A DNA stretch of 64,000 nucleotides. Origin: Idiomarina aminovorans (GTDB taxonomy: Bacteria; Pseudomonadota; Gammaproteobacteria; Enterobacterales; Alteromonadaceae). The stretch spans positions 620,001 through 684,000 of the forward strand of contig NZ_JAKNDA010000001.1 in the NCBI RefSeq assembly GCF_023155095.1. The letters are read 5' to 3'. Positions 1-10,544 of this stretch are shown here, piece after piece. Below the pieces are notes generated by a model. The model searched no databases. It was not told the DNA's origin and saw only the letters and a program-made list of their open reading frames with translations. Numbering within the stretch: position 1 is the stretch's first letter; each line of letters starts with the position of its first letter. Position numbers and translations under genes: made by a program.

Positions 1-3000
1 AAGCGGAAGTAAAGAGTTCCCACTGTTTTGAACGACTGCCCTGTTTCATTTGCCACTTCCGCCAAGTCCATTGCAGAGAAGATAGTACTTAAGCTCGCAA
101 TTTGTTTAGCAAGATTAGCCGGGAATCCGTGTTCTTTATACTTCTCTATCGTCTCTTCAATGACTTTTGCTTCATCCTCAATCATGTACGTAAGGCTGTT
201 TTTGCGTAAGTCATCAAATGCGCCCATGTAGAAATCCAGATGTTCCTGAATACCTTTGAGTGCCGGATTACGATGGCGTAATAACCAACGAGTTGATCGG
301 CGAACCATGCGACGAAGCTGGAATAAAACATCATTCTGAACTTCCGCCGGCACTTTGTTATTGAGTGCTTCTATCTGCTCCCAAAGTTCTTCAACTTTGA
401 AGCATTCGCGCGCTACAACATAAGCCGAAGCAACTTCCGCAACGCTTGCTCCGGTTGCTTCTTGCTTGCGAAATACAAAATTTGGCCCCATGTCGTTAAC
501 AATATTATTGGCTAGCTTAGTTGCAATAATTTGCCCTTTAAGCGGATGTGACATCATGCTGTCGGAAAAGCGCTCGCGCAAGGCTTCCGGGAAAGAATCA
601 AACAGCTCACGCATATGGTACGGGTCTTTCGTAATTTCGTCCGTAATCAATTGCTCTTTCAATACCATTTTGCCATAAGCCGTTATGGTCGATAATTCTG
701 GGCGAGTCAAACCTTGATTGGCCGCTTGACGTTCAATCAATTGATCATCATCTGGCAAAAATTCAAGTTGACGATTTAACGCATGCTCACGCTCAAGATG
801 ATGAATGAAGCGCTGGTATTCTTTCATTTGATCCGGGCCACGCAGAGCTGTAACAGAGATAGACTGAGTTTGTCGATTACAGTCTTCAATGACAATTTTT
901 GAAACGTCATCCGTCATGTCATAAAGCAATTTATCGCGTTGCTTTTTGGTAAGGTCGCCACTATTAACTACGCCGTTTAACAAAATTTTGATATTAACTT
1001 CGTTATCCGAGCAATCAACGCCGCCGACATTATCGACAAAATCTGTGTTAGCTCGTCCGCCCTTCTGAGCAAATTCAATACGCCCCAGTTGAGTAAAACC
1101 CAGGTTTCCACCTTCGCCAATAATTTTAGCGTTTAGGTCACGGCCGTTTACGCGCAAGGTGTCGTTTGCACGGTCACCAACATCGCTGTCGGTTTCTGCC
1201 TTACCTTTAACATAAGTACCAATACCACCGTTCCAAATAAGATCAACGTTCATCGTTAAGCAAGCTTTAATAAGCTCATTCGGCGTCATCGACTTTTTCT
1301 GAGTACCCAGCATTTTCTTAATTTCAGGCGTAAGCTCAATAGCTTTAGCGCTTCGCGAGAATATGCCACCACCTTTTGAAATCAAGTCACGATTATAGTC
1401 GTCCCAACTCGAACGCGGCATTTTAAATAATCGGTCACGTTCTTCCCATGACTTCGCAGCATTTGGAGCTGGGTCAATGAAGATATGTAAGTGGTTAAAT
1501 GCCGCTTGCAATTGGGTATGCTTAGAAAGCAGCATGCCATTACCAAAAACATCGCCCCCCATGTCACCAATAGCAACACAGGTAAAATCCGTGGTCTGGC
1601 AATCGATACCCATTTCACGGAAGTGGCGTTTGACTGACTCCCAGGCGCCACGTGCGGTAATACCCATCTTTTTATGGTCGTAACCAACAGATCCGCCTGA
1701 AGCAAAAGCATCCCCCAGCCAGAAGTTGTACTCCGCTGAAATACCATTAGCGATATCCGAGAAAGTCGCCGTTCCTTTATCCGCGGCAACAACCAAGTAA
1801 GAGTCATCTTGGTCGTGGCGAACAACATTGTTCGGCGGAACAACCTCACCTTCAATAATATTGTCGGTAATATCTAATAACGCACGGATAAAGGTTTTAT
1901 AACACTCTTTACCCTCTGTCATCTTGCCCTCACGGTCTTCAGGCAATGCTTTACAAAAAAAGCCACCCTTTGCGCCAACAGGGACAATAACGGTATTTTT
2001 GACTTGCTGTGCTTTTACCAGCCCCAGAACTTCAGTTCTGAAGTCTTCCCGACGATCTGACCAACGCAAACCACCACGAGCAACCTTACCTCCGCGTAGG
2101 TGAACACCTTCTACTTTAGGAGAATAGACAAAAATCTCGAATTTAGGCAGAGGCAATGGCATTTCCGGTATCCGTTCTGGTAAGAACTTAACCGAAATAT
2201 AAGGTTTATCGTTACCGTCTTCATCCAGTTGGAAAAAGTTGGTGCGTAAAGCCGCATGAATCAACTCAACATAACGCCGAATAATACGGTCGTCGTCAAG
2301 GTTAGCGACGTTATCAAGCTCAGTATTAATGCGAGTATGAAGCGCTTCTACTTTTTTCTCTACACCTTTAGTGCGCGGTTGAAATTTGCTGTAAAACATT
2401 TTTACAAGCAATTTTGCCAATAACGGGTACTTGCTGAACGTGCTTTCTATGTAGCTTTGGCTAAAGGTTGTACCTATTTGACGCATGTACTTAGCTAACA
2501 TACGTAAAATAGTTGCCTGGCGGCCGTTCATACCGGCGCCCAGCACTAATCGGTTAAAGCCATCATCTTCAAGCCTGCCATTCCAGACTAAGGCAAAAGC
2601 TTGCTGGAATGTCTCGCGGCTTTCTTCCAGATCAAGTGAGCCGGCAGTATGCAACATATGAAAGTCTAGAACCCAGAAAACATCGCCATCTGCTGTTTTT
2701 ATCTGATAAGGACTTTCGCCAATAACGCGTAAACCAAAGTTTTCCAACATTGGTAATACGTCCGACAGATGAATCGGCTCATTTTTATGGAACAATTTCA
2801 GATGTAAATGTTTGCTATCGTCTTTCTCTTCCTGTGCACGGTATAAAACCATACCCAGTTTATGTTCATCATTTAAGGACTCAAGTTGCTTAACATCTGA
2901 AATAGCAACTGAGGGTAATACATCTTCTTTATAGGCTCGGGGAAACGCCGTCGAGTATTTTTTATTTAAACGAGTAGAATTTGCTTCGCCAAATGTAGAC

Positions 3001-4511
3001 TGCAAAATACGCTCAAAGTTGTCTTCCCATGTGCGGGCCGCTTCAATTAAATTCTGTTCTAATTCTTTCACGTTCACATCCTGATGATCTTCACTCAACC
3101 GAACAGTGTAGTGTGTTCGCGCCAAAGAAGACTCTGAGAAATAAGTGGTAAAATCGACGTCATAGTCTGTTTTTAATGTCCGTGCCAGAACACTCTGAGT
3201 TCTTTGACGCAGCAAGGTGTTGTAACGTTCTTTCGGTACGTAAACCATGCACGACATGAAGCGGCCGAAGATATCACGGCGTAAAAAAACACGCGTCATA
3301 TCACGTTCTTGCATTTGCAATACGCCGAGACCGACAGTCAGTAAATCACCTTCTTCTGCCTGTACAATCTCGTCACGAGGGTATGTCTCTAAAATATTCA
3401 GTAACGCTTTTGCTGCATGAGACTGCGGGGCAAAGCCTGAAATTTCTAACACTCGCGATATTTTTTCGCTAACCAGCGGGATATCTCGCGTGCTGTTATT
3501 ATAAAAGTTAGCCGAGTACAAACCAATAAAACGATCCTCGCCTATCACTTCACCGTTTTCATCAAAACGTTTAACGCCAATATAGTCTGAATAGGCCGGG
3601 CGATGAACTCGGGACTTTGAATTGGTTTTGGTTAATAGCAATAACCGGTCATTATGAGTAATTTCCCGGGCATCTTCCGGTAAGCTCGACACTAAACGTC
3701 CTTTTTCACTCACGGAGTTTTTCAGTAAACCAAGGCTGGAATCTTTAACCTGCTTAAGTTCATAATCGCCTTTTACTGGCGTTAACTCATAAGAGCGATA
3801 CCCCGTTAACGTAAAATTGTCGTTAGCCAACCATTGCAAAAAATGTTGAATTTCTTTTTTTTCTTTTTCGGTGCCCGGGTAATAATCATTATTCAGTTGT
3901 TCTGAAACCGTCTGCAAACGCTTTCGCATCGGTTGCCAGTCATTTACAGCAAGACTTATCTCTTCCATCACCGAAACCAATTCGGTTTTTAAAGCTTTAA
4001 TTTCTTCTTTGCTGGTTTGACGGTCTATCTCAATAAGAAAAACCGTATCAACGTAATTATCATCGTTACGAGTGCCGGGTTTTTGTAACTCTGTAACTTG
4101 ACCCTTTTTATCTCGTCTATGGCTCAGCGGCATGTGCAGAAGCAAGTGCGACGTTATTCCCAGACGAGCTAGTGCCATACGCACAGAATCAACCATAAAT
4201 GGCATATCACTTTGAATAATTTCAATAATGGTATGTGGTGACTCCCAGCCATCGGTTGGAACTTCAGGGTTATAGACCTTTATTAAGGCTTTATCGCCAG
4301 ACTTGTATTCATTAAAACTGTGCCATAAACCTAAAACCGCACCATACATGTCACTGTCGTGGCGGTTGGTAAAGTCATCACTGGCAATATTACGATATAA
4401 GCGCTTGGCAAAGTCTGCTACTAAATGCGCTTGAGGGGAGGAAACTTTTTTATTTATCAATTCAACGACTTTTTCCAGTAAAACCGGAGATTGACTATCG
4501 ACCAACGACAT
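1..4511 (-). CDS. gdhB: NAD-specific glutamate dehydrogenase, 180-kDa class (C-terminus outside window)
   Basis: Oxidative deamination of glutamate to 2-oxoglutarate with NAD+, feeding amino-acid carbon into the TCA cycle. The reading frame is open without a stop from an ATG at 4511 (protein starts MSLVDSQSPVLLEKV) to the window edge, giving 1503 codons of an expected ~1600. The long N-terminal regulatory region is followed by the catalytic core around residues 780-860, with GGLRWSDRREDFRTEV and the Lys-containing VPVGAKGGF, then GDMGGDVFGNGML. An AAGGA ribosome site lies just upstream of the ATG. The 181 bp upstream (4512-4692) holds no gene and may carry its promoter. The family is typical of amino-acid-consuming proteobacteria. 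The family call is secure; the symbol follows common usage for this large enzyme. Confidence 0.95.
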   Translation of the reverse strand, partial: MSLVDSQSPVLLEKVVELINKKVSSPQAHLVADFAKRLYRNIASDDFTNRHDSDMYGAVLGLWHSFNEYKSGDKALIKVYNPEVPTDGWESPHTIIEIIQSDMPFMVDSVRMALARLGITSHLLLHMPLSHRRDKKGQVTELQKPGTRNDDNYVDTVFLIEIDRQTSKEEIKALKTELVSVMEEISLAVNDWQPMRKRLQTVSEQLNNDYYPGTEKEKKEIQHFLQWLANDNFTLTGYRSYELTPVKGDYELKQVKDSSLGLLKNSVSEKGRLVSSLPEDAREITHNDRLLLLTKTNSKSRVHRPAYSDYIGVKRFDENGEVIGEDRFIGLYSANFYNNSTRDIPLVSEKISRVLEISGFAPQSHAAKALLNILETYPRDEIVQAEEGDLLTVGLGVLQMQERDMTRVFLRRDIFGRFMSCMVYVPKERYNTLLRQRTQSVLARTLKTDYDVDFTTYFSESSLARTHYTVRLSEDHQDVNVKELEQNLIEAARTWEDNFERILQSTFGEANSTRLNKKYSTAFPRAYKEDVLPSVAISDVKQLESLNDEHKLGMVLYRAQEEKDDSKHLHLKLFHKNEPIHLSDVLPMLENFGLRVIGESPYQIKTADGDVFWVLDFHMLHTAGSLDLEESRETFQQAFALVWNGRLEDDGFNRLVLGAGMNGRQATILRMLAKYMRQIGTTFSQSYIESTFSKYPLLAKLLVKMFYSKFQPRTKGVEKKVEALHTRINTELDNVANLDDDRIIRRYVELIHAALRTNFFQLDEDGNDKPYISVKFLPERIPEMPLPLPKFEIFVYSPKVEGVHLRGGKVARGGLRWSDRREDFRTEVLGLVKAQQVKNTVIVPVGAKGGFFCKALPEDREGKMTEGKECYKTFIRALLDITDNIIEGEVVPPNNVVRHDQDDSYLVVAADKGTATFSDIANGISAEYNFWLGDAFASGGSVGYDHKKMGITARGAWESVKRHFREMGIDCQTTDFTCVAIGDMGGDVFGNGMLLSKHTQLQAAFNHLHIFIDPAPNAAKSWEERDRLFKMPRSSWDDYNRDLISKGGGIFSRSAKAIELTPEIKKMLGTQKKSMTPNELIKACLTMNVDLIWNGGIGTYVKGKAETDSDVGDRANDTLRVNGRDLNAKIIGEGGNLGFTQLGRIEFAQKGGRANTDFVDNVGGVDCSDNEVNIKILLNGVVNSGDLTKKQRDKLLYDMTDDVSKIVIEDCNRQTQSISVTALRGPDQMKEYQRFIHHLEREHALNRQLEFLPDDDQLIERQAANQGLTRPELSTITAYGKMVLKEQLITDEITKDPYHMRELFDSFPEALRERFSDSMMSHPLKGQIIATKLANNIVNDMGPNFVFRKQEATGASVAEVASAYVVARECFKVEELWEQIEALNNKVPAEVQNDVLFQLRRMVRRSTRWLLRHRNPALKGIQEHLDFYMGAFDDLRKNSLTYMIEDEAKVIEETIEKYKEHGFPANLAKQIASLSTIFSAMDLAEVANETGQSFKTVGTLYFR

Positions 4512-4692
4512 AATTACAGAGTCCTTGAGGTTGTTGGTGAAACGTCGCAGGCAAGCCCAAATGCGGCCCACGGCCAGAGAATCTATTATTGATGTTATTG
4601 TCGAACATTTAGACTAGGGTTTCAACGCTTATTCACGCTAAACGCAAGTGTTTAGACCAGATGTGACGAGTAAAAGAAGATAAGTATTGAGT

Positions 4693-4935
4693 TTAACTGA
4701 ATGGACTCTGTGCAAGTCGCTTTAACCCCACAAACTTTTGTTGCTCATCGACTTGTAAAATAAAGCGTCCGTGTATCCCCTGGTTGTCAATAAAAGGAAT
4801 TAAACGACCCGCGGGCAATGCCACCCGCGTGCCGTTAACTGTTGTTACGACGACTTGATGATAACCTTTGCTGTAATAAACATCACAGAACTCCTGGTAA
4901 CTCATGCCCAGGTTAAAAACATACTCAATTATCAC
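4693..4935 (-). CDS. DUF2835 family small protein
   Basis: An 80-residue protein of unknown function that matches my memory of the DUF2835 family: an N-terminal LGMSYQEF segment, then VVVTTVNGTRVALPAGRLIPF and GIHGRFIL near the C-terminus. The start is a GTG at 4935 (GTGATAATTGAG). The next in-frame ATG (4905) would delete the conserved first strand, so GTG is preferred although the ribosome site (AAAGGT) is rather distant. It lies 23 bp downstream of pepN on the same strand and is probably co-transcribed with it. No catalytic residues are apparent. Confidence 0.75.
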   Translation of the reverse strand: MIIEYVFNLGMSYQEFCDVYYSKGYHQVVVTTVNGTRVALPAGRLIPFIDNQGIHGRFILQVDEQQKFVGLKRLAQSPFS

Positions 4936-4958
4936 CGTTGTTTTATACCTTTAGATAA

Positions 4959-7550
4959 TTATTCAGTTAGACAACTTTCTACTTTTTCAAATAAATCGCT
5001 GGCTAAATCGGGCAAGTTACGTAAAGACTCCAGCTGTTTTTTCATAAGTTGCTGGCGATTTTCATCGTACCGACGCCAGCTGACAAAGGCTGAAAGCAAT
5101 CGCGAGGCAACTTGGGGGTTACTGGCATTTAACTGTTGGATGATAGCCCCAATTAGCTCATACCCTGCCCCATCGGCCCGGTGAAACTGTGGCTGATTTT
5201 GAGTGAATGCCGCCAGCAGTGAATAAATACGGTTAGGGTTTTTCAATGAAAAATCAGGGTGTGTCATTAAGCTTTTGACTCGCTCGACCGTTTGTTCGCT
5301 ATTTGCAAGCGCCTGTGTACTAAACCATTTATCCATGACCAGTTTTTCACCCTGCCATTGTTTCTCAAACAAATTTAACAAGGGTTCGGCAACTGAATTA
5401 TTGGCCCAGACACTAGCCTGTAACGCACCAAGCTGATCGGTAAGATTATCGGCCTGTTCAAATTGCTGTTTCAGGTTACCAACGGTCGCATCACCAAGTT
5501 CAGCTAAGTAACTCAGGCAAATCTGCTTCAACTGACGCCGGGCAATATCATCGCCATTTAACTGATACGGTTTGTTTGAGCTACAGGCATTCAGAAGCTC
5601 AGTAAAATCACTTTCTAAGGCCTCTGCCAGTTGTATCTTTAACGACTTTAACTGAGTATTAATGGCTTCAACCGGAATAGTCTTATAACCGTCGGCAATC
5701 GTGGATGCTGTTGGCAAAGTTAATGCCAATGCTTTTAGTGCCGGATCAGTATTTGCACGGAGCAGATTTTGGCAAGCTTGAATTGTTTTTACGGACAATT
5801 CGGCTTCACTGTTATTGCTAATCGCTTTTTCTATAATGCGTGTAAATAACGACTGCGCAGCGTCCCAACGACTGAAGTCATCTTCGCTATGAGCCAGCAG
5901 AACTCTGAGTTCATCGTCCGTTAAATTCCGTTTCACTTTTACCGGCGCTGAAAAGTTGTCAAACAACGATAAAATGGGCTTCTCTGCCACATTTTCAAAC
6001 GTAAAACTGGCTTCAGACTCTTTTAAATGTAAAACATCATTATTACCTAACGACAAGCGTTCGCCTTTTTCGCTGTAAGCTGACCATTTAACCGGAATAT
6101 GAAACGGCACTTTTTGCTCTTGCCCCGGCGTTGAAGCTGTTGCTTGTTTTAGTTTCAACGTCAATTCTTTTGCATTGGCATCGTACGACTCTTCAACTGT
6201 CACAACAGGCGTACCGGCTTGCGAATACCAATGACGAAAAACACTAAAATCTTGCCCATTAGCGTCTTCCATCGCCTTGACAAAATCTTCGCAGGTAACC
6301 GCGTTACCGTCGTGGCGTTCAAAATACAGTTTCATCCCTTTCTGGAAACCAGTTTCACCCAGCAAGGTATGAATCATACGAATGACTTCAGCGCCTTTGT
6401 TATAAACGGTTACCGTGTAAAAGTTGTTCATTTGAACCACTTTATCCGGTCTGATTGGGTGTGCCATAGGCCCTGAGTCTTCAGCAAACTGATGGCTGCG
6501 AATAACCCGTACATCCTGAATACGGTTAACCGCGCGAGACCCTAAATCTGAGCTGAATTCTTGATCACGGAATACTGTTAAGCCTTCTTTTAAACTCAGT
6601 TGAAACCAGTCTCGGCAAGTAACCCGATTACCAGTCCAGTTGTGAAAATACTCATGCCCAATAACCGATTCAACATTGAGAAAATCCTGATCGGTTGCCG
6701 TTTTAGGATTAGCTAATACATATTTTGCGTTGAAAACATTGAGGCCCTTATTTTCCATAGCGCCCATGTTGAAGAAGTCGACGGCTACAACCATGTAAAT
6801 ATCAAGATCGTAAACCAAGTCGAAACGCTCTTCGTCCCACTTCATCGCATTTTTAAGCGATAACATGGCGTGATCGGCGCGATCCAGGTTTCCTTTATCA
6901 ACAAAAAGTTCCAAATCAACGCTGCGCCCTTCACGGGTCGTGAACTTATCACGCAATACATCAAAATTACCGGCAACAAGCGCGAATAAGTAACACGGTT
7001 TAGGGAACGGGTCCTGCCAGGTGGCTAAATGCTTACCGTTATCAAGCTCTGCCTGCTTAATCTTATTACCGTTTGACAACACGTACGGAAACTTATCTAA
7101 ATCGGCAATAACGGTTGTCGTAAATTTAGCCAGAACATCGGGACGATCAAGGTAATAGGTTATTCTGCGAAAACCTTCGGCTTCGCATTGAGTACAGAAT
7201 GTATCTTCCGCCAGGTAGAGGCCTTCAAGCGCTTCGTTTGCCGTTGGGTTTACACTGTTTTCTATTTCCAGTGTAAAAGTATCGAGAGACGTATCCAGGG
7301 TCAGATTTTGCTCGTCGCATTGATACGAGTCTTCGGGCACCTTTACGCCATCAACTTTTATACTCAGCAAGGTTAGTTGCTCACCATCAAGTACCAAAGG
7401 CTTCTCATGATTGCCCTGTCGTACTACCTTTAAGACGCTGACCACTCGGGTTTCAGTCGGATGCAGATTAAATGTTAAATCCACATCCGTAATTGTAAAC
7501 TCAGGTGCCTGATAATCTTTACGATATTTAGCCTTTGGTAATTGTGTCAT
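4959..7550 (-). CDS. pepN: Aminopeptidase N (M1 family)
   Basis: Zinc aminopeptidase that removes N-terminal residues from peptides in the cytosol. At 863 residues it is close to E. coli PepN (870). The exopeptidase motif MGAMENKG precedes the zinc site HEYFHNWTGNRVTCRDW, with the third ligand Glu in SLKEG. The N-terminal beta domain and long C-terminal helical domain are both present. The ATG at 7550 has an AGAAGGAATTT ribosome site. It lies between a DUF2835 gene and an NhaC antiporter on the same strand. The neighbouring glutamate dehydrogenase and Na+-amino acid symporter fit a peptide-based carbon economy (inference). Confidence 0.97.
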   Translation of the reverse strand: MTQLPKAKYRKDYQAPEFTITDVDLTFNLHPTETRVVSVLKVVRQGNHEKPLVLDGEQLTLLSIKVDGVKVPEDSYQCDEQNLTLDTSLDTFTLEIENSVNPTANEALEGLYLAEDTFCTQCEAEGFRRITYYLDRPDVLAKFTTTVIADLDKFPYVLSNGNKIKQAELDNGKHLATWQDPFPKPCYLFALVAGNFDVLRDKFTTREGRSVDLELFVDKGNLDRADHAMLSLKNAMKWDEERFDLVYDLDIYMVVAVDFFNMGAMENKGLNVFNAKYVLANPKTATDQDFLNVESVIGHEYFHNWTGNRVTCRDWFQLSLKEGLTVFRDQEFSSDLGSRAVNRIQDVRVIRSHQFAEDSGPMAHPIRPDKVVQMNNFYTVTVYNKGAEVIRMIHTLLGETGFQKGMKLYFERHDGNAVTCEDFVKAMEDANGQDFSVFRHWYSQAGTPVVTVEESYDANAKELTLKLKQATASTPGQEQKVPFHIPVKWSAYSEKGERLSLGNNDVLHLKESEASFTFENVAEKPILSLFDNFSAPVKVKRNLTDDELRVLLAHSEDDFSRWDAAQSLFTRIIEKAISNNSEAELSVKTIQACQNLLRANTDPALKALALTLPTASTIADGYKTIPVEAINTQLKSLKIQLAEALESDFTELLNACSSNKPYQLNGDDIARRQLKQICLSYLAELGDATVGNLKQQFEQADNLTDQLGALQASVWANNSVAEPLLNLFEKQWQGEKLVMDKWFSTQALANSEQTVERVKSLMTHPDFSLKNPNRIYSLLAAFTQNQPQFHRADGAGYELIGAIIQQLNASNPQVASRLLSAFVSWRRYDENRQQLMKKQLESLRNLPDLASDLFEKVESCLTE

Positions 7551-7580
7551 AAATTCCTTCTGTGTTTCTTTCTGTACTAA

Positions 7581-9035
7581 TTACGCTTTAGCGACGTTGT
7601 CTTTAGGGTTCAAATACAATATCGTCCAGCCAGTATAGGCAAGAATAATAGCAATTAGTGGTGTCAGATAATTAAAGAATGCATAGATACCATATTCTAA
7701 TGGACTAACCGCAAGCACTGAAAACATATAAGCCCCGCAGGTATTCCATGGAATTAACGCCGAAGTAATGGTTCCGCTGTCTTCCAGCGTACGGGAAAGC
7801 ACTCTGGGGTCCAGGTTACGGCGTTCATACTCTTCTTTAAACATTCGCCCCGGCAGAACAATAGCCATATATTGATCCGCAGTAAGCACGTTAGCGCCAA
7901 AACAGGTAAAAATAGTACCAGTAACCAATGCGCCAACGCTTTTAGCAAATTGCAGCATGCCGCGAATAAAACGCTCTAACAGGCCAATTTTTTCCATGAT
8001 CGCGCCAAAGGTCATGGCACTTAAAATAAGCCAGACAGTATTGAGCATGGATGACATACCGCCACCACTCAGCAATGAGTCCAGATTAGCGCTGCCAGTG
8101 CTGACAGCAACACCATCGGACAAGGCTAACCACACAACTTTTAATGCCGGAACCCAGCCCTCTTGTCCGGCAATTTGAGTGACCATTTCCGGTTGAAATA
8201 TCAACGCCCAGGCACCGCCCAGTAATGCCCCGAAAAATACGGTTGGTAACGCAGGTTTGCGCGTCGCAGCCAGATACAGTAACACAGCCAGAGGTACAAG
8301 CATTTCCCAGCCAATATTAAACGTTGCTTGCAGTTGTTCCTGCATGAGTTTAAGGCGCTCTAAACTCACATTAGAGTCCGTATTAAGGCCTAAGATTAAA
8401 AACAAGACTATTGAGATGATAAATGCAGGCCCTGCCGTGTATCCCATATAACGAATATGAGCAAAGAGCTCTGTTCCGGCAACCGCGGGAGCTAAATTTG
8501 TGGTATCAGACAGCGGCGACATTTTATCACCAAAGTACGCACCTGAAACTATCGCTCCAGCTGCAATACCGGGGTCCAGCCCCATTCCCGAAGCAACCCC
8601 CATCAAAGCCACACCAATAGTTGCTGCGGTTGTCCATGAACTGCCTATAGAGAGAGCAACAACTCCGCAAATAACGCAGCTTGCAGCGTAAAATAAACTC
8701 GGATTGAGAAGTTCAAGGCCATAGTAAATCAATGTGGGCACTGTACCTGACAATAGCCAGGTGCCAATCAATGATCCAACCGCGAGAATGATCAACATCG
8801 CCCCGAGCGCAACAGAAATTCCCTCAGTGATGCCTTCCTCTATTTGCTGCCAGCTAAAGCCGTTTCGGAAACCGATAATGACCGCAATGCCTGCTGCCAC
8901 CAACAGGGCAATTTGGTTAGGTCCATAAGAAGAATCTTCACCGAACAAATAAACGGATGAAGACAGCATGGCAATCAGCGCAAGTAAAGGAATGAGCGCT
9001 TGTAATAAACTGGGTGCTTTTGTTTTATGACTCAT
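7581..9035 (-). CDS. nhaC: NhaC-family Na+/H+ antiporter
   Basis: Inner-membrane protein of 484 residues with about a dozen hydrophobic segments. It contains SIGSSWTTAATIGVALMGVASGMGL and GAYFGDKMSPLSDTTNLAP, which are hallmarks of the NhaC / malate-2H+:Na+ lactate antiporter family. It follows the NSS-family symporter gene by 12 bp and precedes pepN by 30 bp, so the three may form one unit. Co-transcription with a Na+-driven symporter would let it restore the sodium gradient (inference). Substrate specificity within the family (Na+/H+ against organic acid exchange) cannot be settled from sequence. Confidence 0.85.
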   Translation of the reverse strand: MSHKTKAPSLLQALIPLLALIAMLSSSVYLFGEDSSYGPNQIALLVAAGIAVIIGFRNGFSWQQIEEGITEGISVALGAMLIILAVGSLIGTWLLSGTVPTLIYYGLELLNPSLFYAASCVICGVVALSIGSSWTTAATIGVALMGVASGMGLDPGIAAGAIVSGAYFGDKMSPLSDTTNLAPAVAGTELFAHIRYMGYTAGPAFIISIVLFLILGLNTDSNVSLERLKLMQEQLQATFNIGWEMLVPLAVLLYLAATRKPALPTVFFGALLGGAWALIFQPEMVTQIAGQEGWVPALKVVWLALSDGVAVSTGSANLDSLLSGGGMSSMLNTVWLILSAMTFGAIMEKIGLLERFIRGMLQFAKSVGALVTGTIFTCFGANVLTADQYMAIVLPGRMFKEEYERRNLDPRVLSRTLEDSGTITSALIPWNTCGAYMFSVLAVSPLEYGIYAFFNYLTPLIAIILAYTGWTILYLNPKDNVAKA

Positions 9036-9047
9036 TAATTATTCAAC

Positions 9048-10433
9048 CTAAAGTTTTATAAAGCCAATTAGCTGTAAAAAAATAATAATGATAGCGACTG
9101 GAGAAATGTACTTAACACAGAGTAACCAGACATCGAAAATGCCTTTTTTAGTATCCAGTTCGTCTTTCGTAAATTCAGAACGCATCACCCAGCCGGCTAA
9201 TACCGCTAACAATAAACCGCCCAGCGGTAATAACAGGCTTGATGTTAAAACATCTATAATATCAAACAATGAGTTAATTGGCTTACCCAGCCACTGCTCG
9301 TCTAACTGCGCCCAGCCAGATCCCGCAAACGAATGAATCGTTAACTGTCCTAACAGCCATAACACGCCAGCGGAAATAATGGTTGCCGGCCAGCGGCTTA
9401 AAGAAAACTTCTCAGCCACGAAAGCGACTGATGATTCAATCATTGCAATGGCCGATGTAAAGGCAGCAATAACCAGCATAATGAAAAATACGGTTCCGAC
9501 AAAACCACCCGCTGGCATTTCGCTAAAGGCTAAGGGGAGCGTAGTAAAGATAAGCCCGGGGCCTTCACTGGGTGTTAACCCATAACCAAAAACTAACGGG
9601 AATATCGCAAGCCCTGCAAGCAAAGCCACAAAAGTATCAATGACGGCTATCCACAAGCTAGTTTGCACTATTGATGTTTCACGTGGCAAATAAGCGCCGT
9701 ACATAATGACGACACCGGAGGCCAGGCCTAAAGTAAAAAATGAATGCCCTAACGCTATCATCACACCGTTAACAGTGAGTTTGCTAAAATCGGGCTCAAA
9801 CATAAAACCAATTGCAGCGGAGAAGTCGCCGATACTGCCGGAGTAAATTGCAATAACAACCAACAGAACGATCATACAAGGCAGTAATAACCGAACCGAC
9901 CTTTCCAGGCCATTTTTTACACCATTACCAACAACTAACACTGTGGCAACGATAACCAAACTGTGCCAAAGCATCAGCTCGCCCGGGGATGCTAGTAGCC
10001 CTCCAAACGTTTCCCCTATCTGCTCAGCTGAAGCCTGGGTAAAGATTCCCTGCGCCGCCTTAAATACATAAGCCAATGCCCAGCCTGCTATGACAGCATA
10101 GAAACTTAAAACTAAATAACCGGTCAGCATGCCAAGCCAACCGGCGGCTTGCCACGCGGTATGCTTACCCGACTCCAGAGCAACTGATTTAGCGGCGTAG
10201 CCAGGAGAATGGCGGCCCCGACGACCGATAATCACTTCTGCCATCATAATGGGAATACCAATGGCCAGAATACAAAGAAGATAAACGAGTACAAATGCCC
10301 CGCCGCCATTTTCGCCCATAACATAGGGAAACTTCCAAATATTTCCCAAGCCAACAGCGGCAGCAGAAGATGCTAAGATAAAACTCAAACGGCTCGACCA
10401 CCGACTTGATATTGTCTGATTATTTGTTGTCAT
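9048..10433 (-). CDS. Neurotransmitter:sodium symporter (NSS/SNF) family transporter
   Basis: Na+-dependent amino-acid symporter with the LeuT fold. At 461 residues it has about 11-12 membrane segments. TM1 carries the family signature SSAAAVGLGNIWKFPYVMGENGGGAF, including the unwound G-N-W region that binds substrate and Na+. TM6 and TM8 regions (HSFFTLGLASG, FTSAIAMIESSVAF) also fit. The ATG at 10433 follows a short AT-rich leader. It heads a run of same-strand genes with the NhaC antiporter and pepN. The substrate is probably a neutral amino acid, but this is not determined. Confidence 0.9.
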   Translation of the reverse strand: MTTNNQTISSRWSSRLSFILASSAAAVGLGNIWKFPYVMGENGGGAFVLVYLLCILAIGIPIMMAEVIIGRRGRHSPGYAAKSVALESGKHTAWQAAGWLGMLTGYLVLSFYAVIAGWALAYVFKAAQGIFTQASAEQIGETFGGLLASPGELMLWHSLVIVATVLVVGNGVKNGLERSVRLLLPCMIVLLVVIAIYSGSIGDFSAAIGFMFEPDFSKLTVNGVMIALGHSFFTLGLASGVVIMYGAYLPRETSIVQTSLWIAVIDTFVALLAGLAIFPLVFGYGLTPSEGPGLIFTTLPLAFSEMPAGGFVGTVFFIMLVIAAFTSAIAMIESSVAFVAEKFSLSRWPATIISAGVLWLLGQLTIHSFAGSGWAQLDEQWLGKPINSLFDIIDVLTSSLLLPLGGLLLAVLAGWVMRSEFTKDELDTKKGIFDVWLLCVKYISPVAIIIIFLQLIGFIKL

Positions 10434-10501
10434 TATTATTAATCGTTTGTGTTTATTACCGCGCTATATGACCACAAAAAGTAGGTCTATGACAAGTACA
10501 C

Positions 10502-10530
10502 AAAAAAATACCGCCGTAAAGGCGGTACTT
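10502..10530 (-). terminator. Rho-independent terminator after prc
   Basis: A perfect 7-bp stem TACCGCC/GGCGGTA (10509-10515 and 10521-10527) with a 5-base loop. On the minus strand it is followed by a run of seven T. It sits 15 bp past the prc stop codon. Confidence 0.9.
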
Positions 10531-10544
10531 TTAAAGAAGTCATA

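Noticed and set aside
1382-1855. A 157-codon frame on the minus strand inside glutamate dehydrogenase
   Set aside because: It lies in another frame of the same strand as a well-supported enzyme, and its sequence has no protein-family character.
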